Assembly (NCBI GenBank): GCA_041661665.1
Contig: JBAZTW010000050.1
Span: forward strand, 1 to 10,059
Length of the DNA stretch: 10,059 nucleotides
Origin: GWC2-45-44 sp041661665
GTDB taxonomy: Bacteria > Planctomycetota > Phycisphaerae > Sedimentisphaerales > UBA12454
Direction: 5' to 3'
The position numbers and the translations under genes were made by a program. Shown one piece after another: positions 1 to 5,705 of the stretch (the first letter of the stretch is position 1; every line of letters starts with the position of its first letter). Under the pieces are notes generated by a model. That model did no database searches. It was not told the origin of the DNA and worked only from the letters and a program-made list of their open reading frames with translations.

Positions 1-8
1 GTCCCTTC

Positions 9-37
9 TTGTCAATGGGATTATTTTTAGTTATGAT
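9..37 (+). promoter_or_regulatory. Sigma70-type promoter for the OmpA-like lipoprotein gene
   Basis: A -35 box TTGTCA (9-14) and a -10 box TATGAT (32-37) are separated by exactly 17 bases, each matching the consensus at five of six positions. Transcription would start near 44 and leave a leader of about 83 bases. That leader holds two short palindromes: CACGA/TCGTG (42-53) and TGCAG/CTGCA (64-79). The assignment rests on sequence match alone. Confidence 0.5.
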
Positions 38-126
38 TATGCACGATGTCGTGATAAACTGGCTGCAGGTTGTTCTGCACCGTTAAAATAAAAATGGAAT
101 AAAGTTTTTTATAAAGGAGTTGTGCT

Positions 127-804
127 ATGAGTGCTTTGGGCAGAAAAATTATGCTTGTAACTTTTTTTATGGTTTCCTGCGGCCTGATGAGCGGCTGTAC
201 GAGCTTAAAGAAAAAATACAACGCTCTGAACGTGGAACATCAAAATCTTAAGGGGCTTTACGACAACTGCAAGAGTACATTAGACAGCAGCGCTTCCGAA
301 AAGGAAAATCTCGCCGCCAAACTTGCCGAAGGCGAACAGACCATCGAAGAATTGAGAAAGCAGATGGAATCCAGCGGACAGACATCAGGCCAGGCTACAG
401 GCTTTGATGGCTATCAGGTCGATATGGACGCGGCCGCCGGGACGATTACCGTTACTCTGCCGAATGCGATTCTGTTTGATTCAGGCAAAGACAGCCTCAA
501 GTCGAGCGCAAAGAAAAATCTCGGCGATATTGTTTCCGTTCTCAATGAAAAATACAATGGCAGACTGCTCGATGTAGTAGGCCATACAGATACAGACCCG
601 ATTAAGAAGTCTAATTGGAAAGACAACTGGCAGCTTTCTACGGAAAGGGCTTTGACCGTACTGCGGCAGCTCATCAGCAACGGCATACCGGAAAATCAAA
701 TCAGAGCGGTCGGCTGTGGCTCAAGTCTGCCCGTCGCCGACAACAGCAGCGCAAGCGGCAAGGCAAAGAACAGAAGAGTCGAACTCGTTGTTCATATGAA
801 ATAG
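127..804 (+). CDS. OmpA/Pal-like peptidoglycan-binding outer-membrane lipoprotein
   Basis: A 225-residue exported lipoprotein that probably tethers the outer membrane to peptidoglycan. Residues 1-23 form a signal peptide with a basic start, a hydrophobic core and a lipobox-like MSG-C, giving Cys24 as the lipidated residue. Residues 25-85 are rich in K, E, Q and N and look like a short coiled coil, followed by a Gly/Ser/Gln linker (83-92). Residues 107-225 form an OmpA C-terminal domain: the FDSGKDSL segment, VGHTDTDP (151-158), STERA (171-175) and NRRVEL (215-220). Asp155 and Arg174 match the Asp and Arg known to hold diaminopimelate in OmpA domains. The ATG is supported by AAAGGAG at 113-119, seven bases upstream. 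The gene stands alone, with its own promoter and terminator, so it is not in a visible tol-pal operon. A Pal role is possible, but the coiled-coil linker also fits other OmpA-like lipoproteins. Confidence 0.9.
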   Translation: MSALGRKIMLVTFFMVSCGLMSGCTSLKKKYNALNVEHQNLKGLYDNCKSTLDSSASEKENLAAKLAEGEQTIEELRKQMESSGQTSGQATGFDGYQVDMDAAAGTITVTLPNAILFDSGKDSLKSSAKKNLGDIVSVLNEKYNGRLLDVVGHTDTDPIKKSNWKDNWQLSTERALTVLRQLISNGIPENQIRAVGCGSSLPVADNSSASGKAKNRRVELVVHMK

Positions 805-868
805 TTCCGCCAGATGAAATCAACTATACAGCCGTTTGACAAACGGACTTGTTAGACGGATTTTATAT

Positions 869-901
869 ACAGTCCCGATAAATAGTCGGGACTGTTTTTT
901 T
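869..901 (+). terminator. Intrinsic terminator after the lipoprotein gene
   Basis: A perfect 10-bp stem, ACAGTCCCGA (869-878) with TCGGGACTGT (886-895), closes a 7-base loop and runs into a T tract (895-901). It lies 65 bases past the stop codon at 804 and should end the lipoprotein transcript, separating it from asnA. Confidence 0.88.
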
Positions 902-937
902 GTGTATATTCGCGTTCTTTCGTGGCTAATTTTTCTG

Positions 938-1026
938 TCATTCCCGCGCAGGCGGGAATCCAGTAGGGTGGACAGCTTTGCTGTCCACGCGTTTCAAGTT
1001 TGTAGGGTGGGCTTTAGCCCACGCGG
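938..1026. repeat. Cluster of three REP-like palindromes
   Basis: Three GC-rich palindromes stand side by side in the lipoprotein-asnA spacer. The first is ATTCCCGC (940-947) with GCGGGAAT (952-959), a very widespread intergenic repeat type that resembles the ATTCCC-N8-GGGAAT pattern of dRS3-like elements. The second is GTGGACAGC (968-976) with GCTGTCCAC (980-988). The third is GTGGGCT (1007-1013) with AGCCCAC (1016-1022). The second and third share the flanks GTAGG and ACGCG, so they are two copies of one family. None is followed by a proper T tract except the third, which has eight T residues after ACGCGG on the plus strand and could stop transcription weakly. Confidence 0.75.
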
Positions 1027-1065
1027 TTTTTTTTCTTAACTGTTTTTTTTGTTTAGGAGCAAACC

Positions 1066-2106
1066 TTGTCAGAGATTTATATCGACCCGAAGTACAAATC
1101 GATTTTGCCTTTAAGAGAGACCGAAAAGGCCATCAAGGAAATCAAAGACTATTTTGAGCAGACCCTCGCCTGGAATCTGAATTTGCAGCGCGTCTCTGCC
1201 CCGCTGTTTGTCCGCAAAGGCTCCGGCATAAACGACGACCTTAACGGCATCGAACGAAAGGTAACTTTCCAGATAAAAGACGATGCCGAGTCGGATGCAG
1301 AAGTGGTTTTCTCGCTGGCCAAATGGAAGCGAATGGTGCTGGCCGACTACGGCTTTAATGTCGGCGAAGGCCTCTATACCGATATGAACGCCATCAGACC
1401 AGACGAGGACAGCCTCGATAATCTCCACTCGATTTACGTTGACCAGTGGGACTGGGAAAGAGTCATCAGTCCCCAGCAGAGAAATCTCGATTTTCTAAAA
1501 GACGTTGTGCAGAAGATATACAACGCCGTTCGCGAAACGGAGACGCACATAAGCAAACTATATCCGGCTATTAAACCGATTCTGCCTAAAAAGATTCAAT
1601 TTGTTCATACCGAAGAGCTTCTGGCGATGTACCCGAATCTTACGCCCAAACAGCGCGAAGATAAAGTTGCAGCCGAGTACGGCGCGGTATTTTTAATCGG
1701 CATCGGCGGCGAATTGGCTGACGGCACAATCCACGATGGCAGAGCGCCTGACTACGATGACTGGACAACGCCGACAACCGAAGGCTTTAAGGGCCTCAAT
1801 GGCGACATACTCCTCTGGTATCCGATACTAAATAAAACTTTCGAGATTAGCTCGATGGGCATTAGAGTTGACAAAGACGCGATGATTAGACAGCTTGCGA
1901 TTCGCAATGCTTCTGATAGAACAAAATTCCAATGGCACAAAAGGCTTGTTAATGGCCAACTGCCCTTATCAATTGGCGGCGGCATCGGACAATCACGTCT
2001 GTGTATGTTCCTGCTTAGGAAAATTCACGTCGGCGAAGTCCACGCAAGTATCTGGCCCGACGATATTCTAAAAAAAGCCTCAAACGCAGGAATTAAACTG
2101 TTGTAA
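1066..2106 (+). CDS. asnA: Aspartate-ammonia ligase (asparagine synthetase A)
   Basis: Cytoplasmic enzyme that makes asparagine from aspartate, ammonia and ATP, releasing AMP and pyrophosphate. It belongs to the class II aminoacyl-tRNA synthetase fold. The 346-residue product matches the family along its whole length (E. coli AsnA has 330). Family motifs in order are SLAKWKR (83-89), EGLYTDM (101-107), RPDED (111-115), YVDQWDWE (124-131), GAVFLIGIGG (206-215), RAPDYDDW (226-233), LNGDI (244-248), SSMGIRV (262-268) and GGGIGQSR (304-311, the motif-3-like ATP-binding segment). The start is a TTG codon, chosen because AGGAG (1055-1059) lies six bases upstream and the family's N-terminal helix begins just after it. 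No convincing promoter is visible close upstream. The gene stands alone, between REP-like palindromes on both sides. Nothing is missing or broken. Confidence 0.97.
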   Translation: MSEIYIDPKYKSILPLRETEKAIKEIKDYFEQTLAWNLNLQRVSAPLFVRKGSGINDDLNGIERKVTFQIKDDAESDAEVVFSLAKWKRMVLADYGFNVGEGLYTDMNAIRPDEDSLDNLHSIYVDQWDWERVISPQQRNLDFLKDVVQKIYNAVRETETHISKLYPAIKPILPKKIQFVHTEELLAMYPNLTPKQREDKVAAEYGAVFLIGIGGELADGTIHDGRAPDYDDWTTPTTEGFKGLNGDILLWYPILNKTFEISSMGIRVDKDAMIRQLAIRNASDRTKFQWHKRLVNGQLPLSIGGGIGQSRLCMFLLRKIHVGEVHASIWPDDILKKASNAGIKLL

Positions 2107-2137
2107 TCATTGTTCGATTGTTTTTTTTCGTGGTTAG

Positions 2138-2241
2138 CCCCGGCAATACTTTGCCGGGGTCATAAAAACATAAACACTTCCAACTATTTCCCGTCATCTT
2201 GTATGACGGGGTCGTTGTCATTTCGACCGTAGGGAGAAATC
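2138..2241. repeat. Three palindromes in the convergent asnA/HEPN spacer
   Basis: The spacer holds CCCCGGCAA (2138-2146) with TTGCCGGGG (2151-2159), then CCCGTCAT (2190-2197) with ATGACGGG (2203-2210), and then a REP-like element at 2217-2241 whose ends GTCATTTC and GAGAAATC are near-complementary. The first hairpin could aid termination of asnA, but it lacks a T tract on either strand. The third belongs to a widespread type of short intergenic palindrome, and a cousin appears at 9877-9902. Confidence 0.6.
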
Positions 2242-2268
2242 TGTTTATATTTAAATTTTGATTTGTTG

Positions 2269-2871
2269 TTAGGCTTTTACAATGTCTTTTACTAAAATTC
2301 TCTCCTGCCTTATATACTGTTCAAGAAGGGGTGGCTGTATTCTTTGTGTGAGAAGGAGCTTTCCTGGAGTAACATGGTTCATAAATGCACCATAGTGTTT
2401 TCTTACTACATGTCTATAATCCTTCCGAGATCCGGCATTGTTGTGTGCTATCCGGTTTCGGACTCTTCGTAACTCATCAATCATTACGCTGTTACGATCC
2501 ACAACTATTATAATATTATCAGCGTGGTTAATAACATATCGAAGATTTTCTTTGATATCAGTTGCTTTTGACCATAGAGGTTGATGATTTTTATTGCGTC
2601 CGTATGTTTTAAGTAAGGTAAAGGCATTTTGAGAAGAACGAGCACTCGTCAAAAGCATTGGAATACTTCCATCAATGTAAACTGCCCTACAGAGAAGTTT
2701 TAAGGTTACCGATCTAATCAAATTCTCAAAAAGTGAAAAAAGCCGGAGAAGCACTATTTCCGCAACAAGCTTTTGATGTATAGGCGATAGACCGCTCAGC
2801 GTATTGCTTAAAGCAAGCAATCTCTGTGTCTCTATGTCGTGAGTTCGGTAGTCTGAACTAATGCTGGGCAT
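2269..2871 (-). CDS. HEPN-fold protein with an Rx4H ribonuclease motif; partner of the DUF262 gene
   Basis: A 200-residue cytoplasmic protein, predicted to be mostly alpha-helical. The helix at about 35-60 (LLRLFSLFENLIRSV) looks like the first HEPN helix. Near the C-terminal side lies RRVRNRIAHNN (135-145), in which Arg138 and His143 form the R-x4-H signature of HEPN ribonucleases; the polar N139 and N144 also fit. HEPN proteins with this motif commonly cleave RNA as toxins or defence effectors. The best family guess is the MAE_28990/MAE_18760 or RiboL-PSP-type HEPN group, which has been described next to DUF262 genes. The ATG at 2871 lies only five bases after the DUF262 stop codon (TAA, 2879-2877) with no clear ribosome binding site of its own, so translation is probably coupled. 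RNase activity is inferred from the motif, and the target is unknown. No terminator is visible beyond its stop. Confidence 0.7.
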   Translation of the reverse strand: MPSISSDYRTHDIETQRLLALSNTLSGLSPIHQKLVAEIVLLRLFSLFENLIRSVTLKLLCRAVYIDGSIPMLLTSARSSQNAFTLLKTYGRNKNHQPLWSKATDIKENLRYVINHADNIIIVVDRNSVMIDELRRVRNRIAHNNAGSRKDYRHVVRKHYGAFMNHVTPGKLLLTQRIQPPLLEQYIRQERILVKDIVKA

Positions 2872-2876
2872 ATGAT

Positions 2877-3820
2877 TTATACACCAAGCTGCTTCCGAAT
2901 AAATTTATCTCTTATCACTCTATTTTTAATTCGCTGAGTACTTGCTGTGCATGCAGTGATAAAATCAGCCTCCGCTTTATTGGTAGAGTCGGAAATACCT
3001 GAATTCAAGATTTGGTCAATTTTGTACAAAACTGTCTCTATATTACTTGCCTGTAATTTTTTTCGAGTAGAATCAAGAATAAGGCAAAGCGAAAAAAATA
3101 AGGGAGGCCGAGAGAACACAGTATCACGAATGCTTTCTGGTTTTAGTCCTGCCACCTGAGAAAATATGCGTTCCAGTCGAGATTCAATGTCGGCCTGTCG
3201 AGGAAAATTTTCTTCAAATTGTTTGTAGTTTTGGTCGAGTCTGGATGCGCTGAAGTCGGATAATCCATTGATAAGGTTNNNNNNNNNNACACAGCTAAAC
3301 GCATAGATGCTTGTTTCAAGCAAAACTGTTTATATTCGCCACTAAACTTGGCGTTACGCTTCTCTTGGGCATTCAGAGTCTTTGCAACCGAATTCAGACG
3401 CCCGAATATTTCTATTACATCTTCGTCCGTTGTACCGAGAAGATATCCTACGGACAAGCTTGTGAGCTTGAAACTCTCTATATCTTTTCGATTGAGCTGA
3501 GAGTATTTTACACGATTGGGATACCGAGGATGTTTAGCCATGAAAGAATCATCCAAGTATTCCAGAATCGCTCTGATGCGTTGTTGGCCATCGACCACTT
3601 CTCTAATACTTTTTTCTGCTTCAATATCCAATGAATGGCGGATGTAAAGCGAAGGGATTGGCTTTTTCTCAAAAAGCGTATTGATGAGATACGCCTTTTG
3701 CGGTTGCGTCCAAACAGATCTTCTCTGATACCAAGGATTCAGGTTTAGTTCATTGTTCTTGTTGAAGTTCAACAAGTCCTGAACAACGAGTTTTTCGTAT
3801 TCAACGCGGTCCACAATCAT
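2877..3820 (-). CDS. DUF262 (ParB/sulfiredoxin-like) DGQQR protein, split by a scaffold gap
   Basis: The N-terminal part (177 residues up to the gap) carries the DUF262 signatures NPWYQRRSVW (28-37), VVDGQQR (75-81) and FGRLNSVAKTLNAQEKRNA (139-157). DUF262 domains with DGQQR power nucleotide-dependent defence proteins such as GmrSD, SspE and BrxU. After the 10 Ns the frame continues at NLINGLSDFSAS and runs about 135 residues to the stop at 2877. The two halves are in different frames if the gap is counted as 10 bases, so its true length must differ. From memory of the family, about 25-35 residues are missing. No HNH (DUF1524) nuclease is seen, and the downstream HEPN protein may supply the cutting activity. 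The start is uncertain: ATG at 3820 sits only one base after AGGAG (3822-3826), whereas the in-frame GTG at 3814 has a better spacing of seven. It is the first gene of a two-gene minus-strand operon. Confidence 0.8.
3279..3288. other. Assembly gap of 10 N inside the DUF262 gene
   Basis: Ten unknown bases interrupt an otherwise open gene. A fixed small run of N usually marks a scaffold join of unknown length. The reading frame changes across it, so it cannot really be 10 bases without a frameshift. Flanking residues are SMRLAV before it and NLINGL after it. Confidence 0.97.
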
Positions 3821-3873
3821 ACTCCTTTTATAGACATTTTCTTGTCAGTTACTTCTCCAAGAAATCTTGATAA

Positions 3874-3902
3874 ATTGTAGCCTTAACCATCAGTCAAGGC
3901 AA
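3874..3902 (-). promoter_or_regulatory. Candidate promoter of the DUF262-HEPN operon
   Basis: On the minus strand, TTGCCT (3902-3897) and TACAAT (3879-3874) are separated by 17 bases. The -10 box matches the consensus at five of six positions and the -35 box at four. Transcription would start near 3867, about 47 bases before the ATG at 3820. It diverges from the promoter of the MarR-like gene. Confidence 0.42.
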
Positions 3903-4015
3903 GAGGAATCTGTCTCGCCAGAAGTTAAAGGATCCAGCCCCCTTTGATTACTCAACCTGATTTTTACCGTAAAAATGCGATGTTTTTTATAGCCACAATA
4001 CTTATATAAAAAATG

Positions 4016-4030
4016 TTTCAAAAATTGAAA
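4016..4030. promoter_or_regulatory. Short palindrome next to the regulator's promoter, possible operator
   Basis: TTTCAA (4016-4021) and TTGAAA (4025-4030) form an inverted repeat with a 3-base centre, nine bases upstream of the -35 box of the MarR-like gene. MarR proteins usually bind palindromes near their own promoters, so this is a reasonable operator candidate. In such an AT-rich stretch it may also arise by chance. Confidence 0.25.
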
Positions 4031-4038
4031 TATTTTTA

Positions 4039-4068
4039 TTGACATCTATATTCTTTCTATGCTATGTT
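4039..4068 (+). promoter_or_regulatory. Sigma70-type promoter for the MarR-like gene
   Basis: A perfect -35 box TTGACA (4039-4044) is followed after 18 bases by TATGTT (4063-4068), which matches the -10 consensus at four of six positions. Transcription would start around 4075, about 33 bases before the TTG start codon. Confidence 0.5.
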
Positions 4069-4107
4069 ATGTGAAACGTAAAATGCATTGAATTTAGATG
4101 GTGTAAA

Positions 4108-4575
4108 TTGGTAAAAAATTTAGAAAGGCTTATTTATGAAATAAGCCTGAAAATGAGACTTTTAAAAGCCATTCAAACCATTAATGATGAATCAGGCTTA
4201 AGTGAAAGAGAAGTGCTTCTTCTGGAGCTGATTGGAAGCCAAAAAGGAATGAGTATTTCTGATATAGGAAAATATTTTCCAGGTCTTGCAATAAGTACTA
4301 TTTCCGGTGATATTTCTCAACTTTGGAAAAAAAGAGAATTAGTTACCAAAGGTATTAATCCAGATAACGAAAGGGCGAGAGTCATAGAGTTGTCTGACAA
4401 AGGGTATAAATTACTTAATGATGTTGAAAAAAAACAAGCTGAAAGATTTTCGATCTTATTAAAAGGTCTTAATGTTAAAGGCGAAAATAGAAAAATTTTA
4501 GAACAGATAATCCAAGATGCTCTATTGTTTATAGAAGAAAAACTTGCAAGTTTAAACAGTAGTAATTCAGAATGA
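4108..4575 (+). CDS. MarR-type winged-helix transcriptional regulator
   Basis: A 155-residue cytoplasmic DNA-binding protein. Residues 32-105 form a MarR-like winged helix-turn-helix: LSEREVLLLELI, then the helix-turn-helix MSISDIGKYFPGLAISTISGD split around residues 48-68, then the wing DNERARVIELSDKG (86-99), which corresponds to the MarR pattern D-x-R-x(5)-L-S/T-x-x-G. The flanking helices (1-28 and 100-148) would form the dimer interface. The ligand cannot be told from sequence. The start is TTG at 4108; upstream in frame only an ATT precedes a stop, and GATGGTG (4097-4103) is a weak ribosome binding site. The next in-frame ATG is codon 16, which would cut the first dimerization helix. 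The gene is clearly more AT-rich than asnA or the lipoprotein gene, a hint of transfer. It diverges from the DUF262-HEPN operon and may control it, itself, or the small gene downstream. Confidence 0.82.
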   Translation: MVKNLERLIYEISLKMRLLKAIQTINDESGLSEREVLLLELIGSQKGMSISDIGKYFPGLAISTISGDISQLWKKRELVTKGINPDNERARVIELSDKGYKLLNDVEKKQAERFSILLKGLNVKGENRKILEQIIQDALLFIEEKLASLNSSNSE

Positions 4576-4607
4576 CATACGCTTGATACTGTCGCATCGG
4601 GCGTATG
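4576..4607 (+). promoter_or_regulatory. Inverted repeat just after the MarR-like stop codon
   Basis: CATACGC (4576-4582) and GCGTATG (4601-4607) could pair as a 7-bp stem with an 18-base loop. There is no T tract, so it is not a standard terminator. It may stabilise or attenuate the transcript between the regulator and the small gene, or be an operator half-site pair. Confidence 0.25.
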
Positions 4608-4698
4608 GGGTTTGGTGCGATAGAGAAAGGATGTTTTACATTAAATAGTTGGTATATAAAAATGTTTTCTGTGAAATATTGGATCGAAAGGGTAAAAT

Positions 4699-4875
4699 AT
4701 GACTAATTGGGAACCAGATATAAAGATAGCTATGAATAAACTTAATTCTACTGGCGGAAATCTTCAGAACGATGTCGACAAAGTTGTCAGGGAAATGAGA
4801 GAGAAAGCAGAGAAGTCGCCGCTTAACCTTGTCGGAGAGATATTCTCTAATTTGCCGTCCAACAGAATAAAGTGA
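4699..4875 (+). CDS. Small hypothetical protein (58 residues)
   Basis: I do not recognise a family. The reading frame starts at ATG 4699 with GAAAGGG (4686-4692) six bases upstream and ends with TGA at 4873-4875. The product begins MTNWEPDIKIAMNKLNSTGG and ends with NLPSNRIK. It is hydrophilic and has a charged helical stretch, DKVVREMREKAEKS (27-40), with no signal peptide, membrane segment or cysteine. Real coding is supported by the good ribosome binding site, a usable codon pattern and a strong terminator 28 bases beyond the stop. It lies 123 bases after the MarR-like gene and may share its transcript. It could be an accessory or antitoxin-like partner, but nothing in the sequence fixes a function. 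Confidence 0.6.
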   Translation: MTNWEPDIKIAMNKLNSTGGNLQNDVDKVVREMREKAEKSPLNLVGEIFSNLPSNRIK

Positions 4876-4903
4876 TTTTTATCGCAAATATCTAAAAGAG
4901 TTG

Positions 4904-4951
4904 GAAATGGAGATAGGTATCGTCAAACGTCCGTCTCCATTTCTTTTTTTT
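4904..4951 (+). terminator. Strong intrinsic terminator after the small gene
   Basis: A perfect 10-bp stem, GAAATGGAGA (4904-4913) with TCTCCATTTC (4934-4943), encloses a 20-base loop and is followed by eight T residues (4944-4951). It closes the transcript of the MarR-like gene and the small gene. Confidence 0.85.
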
Positions 4952-5117
4952 CAGCTATGAAATAAATATGTGCGGGGGCCGCCTAAAAAAATCCCGCGTG
5001 AATCTGCGACATCAGCGTCTAAAAAAATATCCCGTCAATCCTGTTATCCCGTCTAAAAATTCGTAAGTTTTGTTATTCTGTCTACTGTATTCTGTGTCCT
5101 GAATTCTCTTTCAGCCT
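4952..5117. repeat. Non-coding spacer with three degenerate short repeats
   Basis: No gene is visible here. A loose unit of the form CGYCTAAAAAAAT..CCCG occurs three times: 4980-4996, 5015-5034 and 5048-5063. The rest is T- and C-rich. It looks like decaying intergenic repeat material rather than a functional site. Confidence 0.4.
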
Positions 5118-5152
5118 ATCCCCTAAACCCTTACCCCCTATACCCTTTTTTC

Positions 5153-5270
5153 AAAACTTCTCAAAACCTCATTAAAACTTGCAAAAACCGCATCAAAATT
5201 TGAAAAAACCGTTCAAAAGTGAGCGAAAACTTATCAAAATTTGAAGAAATTTTACAAAATTTGCAAAAAA
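5153..5270. promoter_or_regulatory. Helically phased A-tracts, predicted bent DNA
   Basis: Runs of 3-6 A start at about 5153, 5163, 5174, 5183, 5195, 5203, 5215, 5226, 5236, 5247, 5256 and 5265. The mean spacing is about 10.2 bases, close to one helical turn, over nearly 120 bases. Such phasing is known to produce intrinsic curvature. The mirrored stretch lies in the right arm (about 7209-7330). Confidence 0.55.
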
Positions 5271-5330
5271 CTTGCGCATTTGGCCGAAGTGCCTGTTCAT
5301 AAGTCCTTTATTTATATAGTATATTTTGTC

Positions 5331-5379
5331 ATAAGTCCTTATTTCACGTTCTACCTGACAACGTAAATAAAGGAGTTAT
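5331..5379. repeat. Palindrome A in the left arm
   Basis: ATAAGTCCTTATTTCACGTT (5331-5350) faces AACGTAAATAAAGGAGTTAT (5360-5379) around a 9-base centre, forming a near-perfect hairpin of about 19-20 bp. It shares the core AAGTCCTTTATTTACGTT with palindrome B and with both palindromes of the right arm. Confidence 0.75.
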
Positions 5380-5421
5380 AGCAAAAAATGTGAACGAAAA
5401 TTTGCGCAAGCGGATAATCGC

Positions 5422-5467
5422 AACTCCTTATTTTGTGTTGCCTGTGGACAACGTAAATAAAGGACTT
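5422..5467. repeat. Palindrome B in the left arm
   Basis: AACTCCTTATTTTGTGTT (5422-5439) faces AACGTAAATAAAGGACTT (5450-5467). It is the same family as palindrome A, with several mismatches in the stem. Confidence 0.7.
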
Positions 5468-5517
5468 AAGTCCACGCGCGCAAGCGCAACTTGCGCAAAT
5501 GGCTGAAAACCGCGCAT

Positions 5518-5553
5518 AAAAAAAGCGGCTCCCATATTACGCATGAGAGCCGC
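5518..5553 (-). terminator. Intrinsic terminator for the flavoprotein gene
   Basis: Read on the minus strand, GCGGCTC (5553-5547) pairs with GAGCCGC (5531-5525) and is followed by seven T residues (complement of 5524-5518). It lies about 150 bases past the flavoprotein stop codon and sits just inside the left repeat arm. Confidence 0.7.
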
Positions 5554-5705
5554 CACGATCTATGTGAGAACAAGGAGGAGGCGAAGAGTATCATTCCAAT
5601 TTTTTATTAACTTTTTCTTGTTTCTTGTTCCACTCTATAATACGGCTGCACTATCGCTTTGTTCGAGATATTCCATTTTTTTGTAACTCTTTTTTGCGTA
5701 AATAG
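5554..5705. other. 3' untranslated stretch of the flavoprotein transcript
   Basis: T-rich non-coding sequence between the flavoprotein stop codon and its terminator. An AGGAGGAGG-like purine run on the plus strand (about 5573-5581) has no start codon at a suitable distance, so I call no gene here. Confidence 0.4.

Larger units (their letters stand above)
5118..5506. repeat. Left arm of a long imperfect inverted repeat around the flavoprotein gene
   Basis: This non-coding arm of about 389 bases recurs in reverse complement at 7007-7361. In order from the outside it has a C-rich block (CCCCTAAACCC, CCCCCTATACCC), about 120 bases of regularly spaced A-tracts, the segment CTTGCGCATTTGGCCGAA, two nested palindromes, and an inner end GCGCAAGCGCAACTTGCGC. 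A 43-base stretch (5235-5277) is identical to the other arm. The left arm has about 30 extra bases around 5300-5330, where the motif CATAAGTCC is duplicated. No gene is supported inside. Confidence 0.85.

Noticed and set aside
414..699. Minus-strand frames inside the lipoprotein gene.
   Set aside because: Antisense shadows of a well-supported OmpA-domain gene; low-complexity products and no start signals.
836..869. A TTGACA at 836-841 as a promoter for asnA.
   Set aside because: No acceptable -10 box at 16-18 bases, and any transcript would run straight into the terminator at 869-901.
938..1026. The clustered palindromes considered as a CRISPR array.
   Set aside because: Only two related units, each self-palindromic, with no regular unique spacers.
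2138..2160. The CCCCGGCAA hairpin as the asnA terminator.
   Set aside because: A stable stem, but no T tract follows it on either strand; kept only as a palindrome.
4662..4706. A 14-codon frame overlapping the start of the small gene, considered as a leader peptide.
   Set aside because: No ribosome binding site and no regulatory codon run or attenuator structure to support it.
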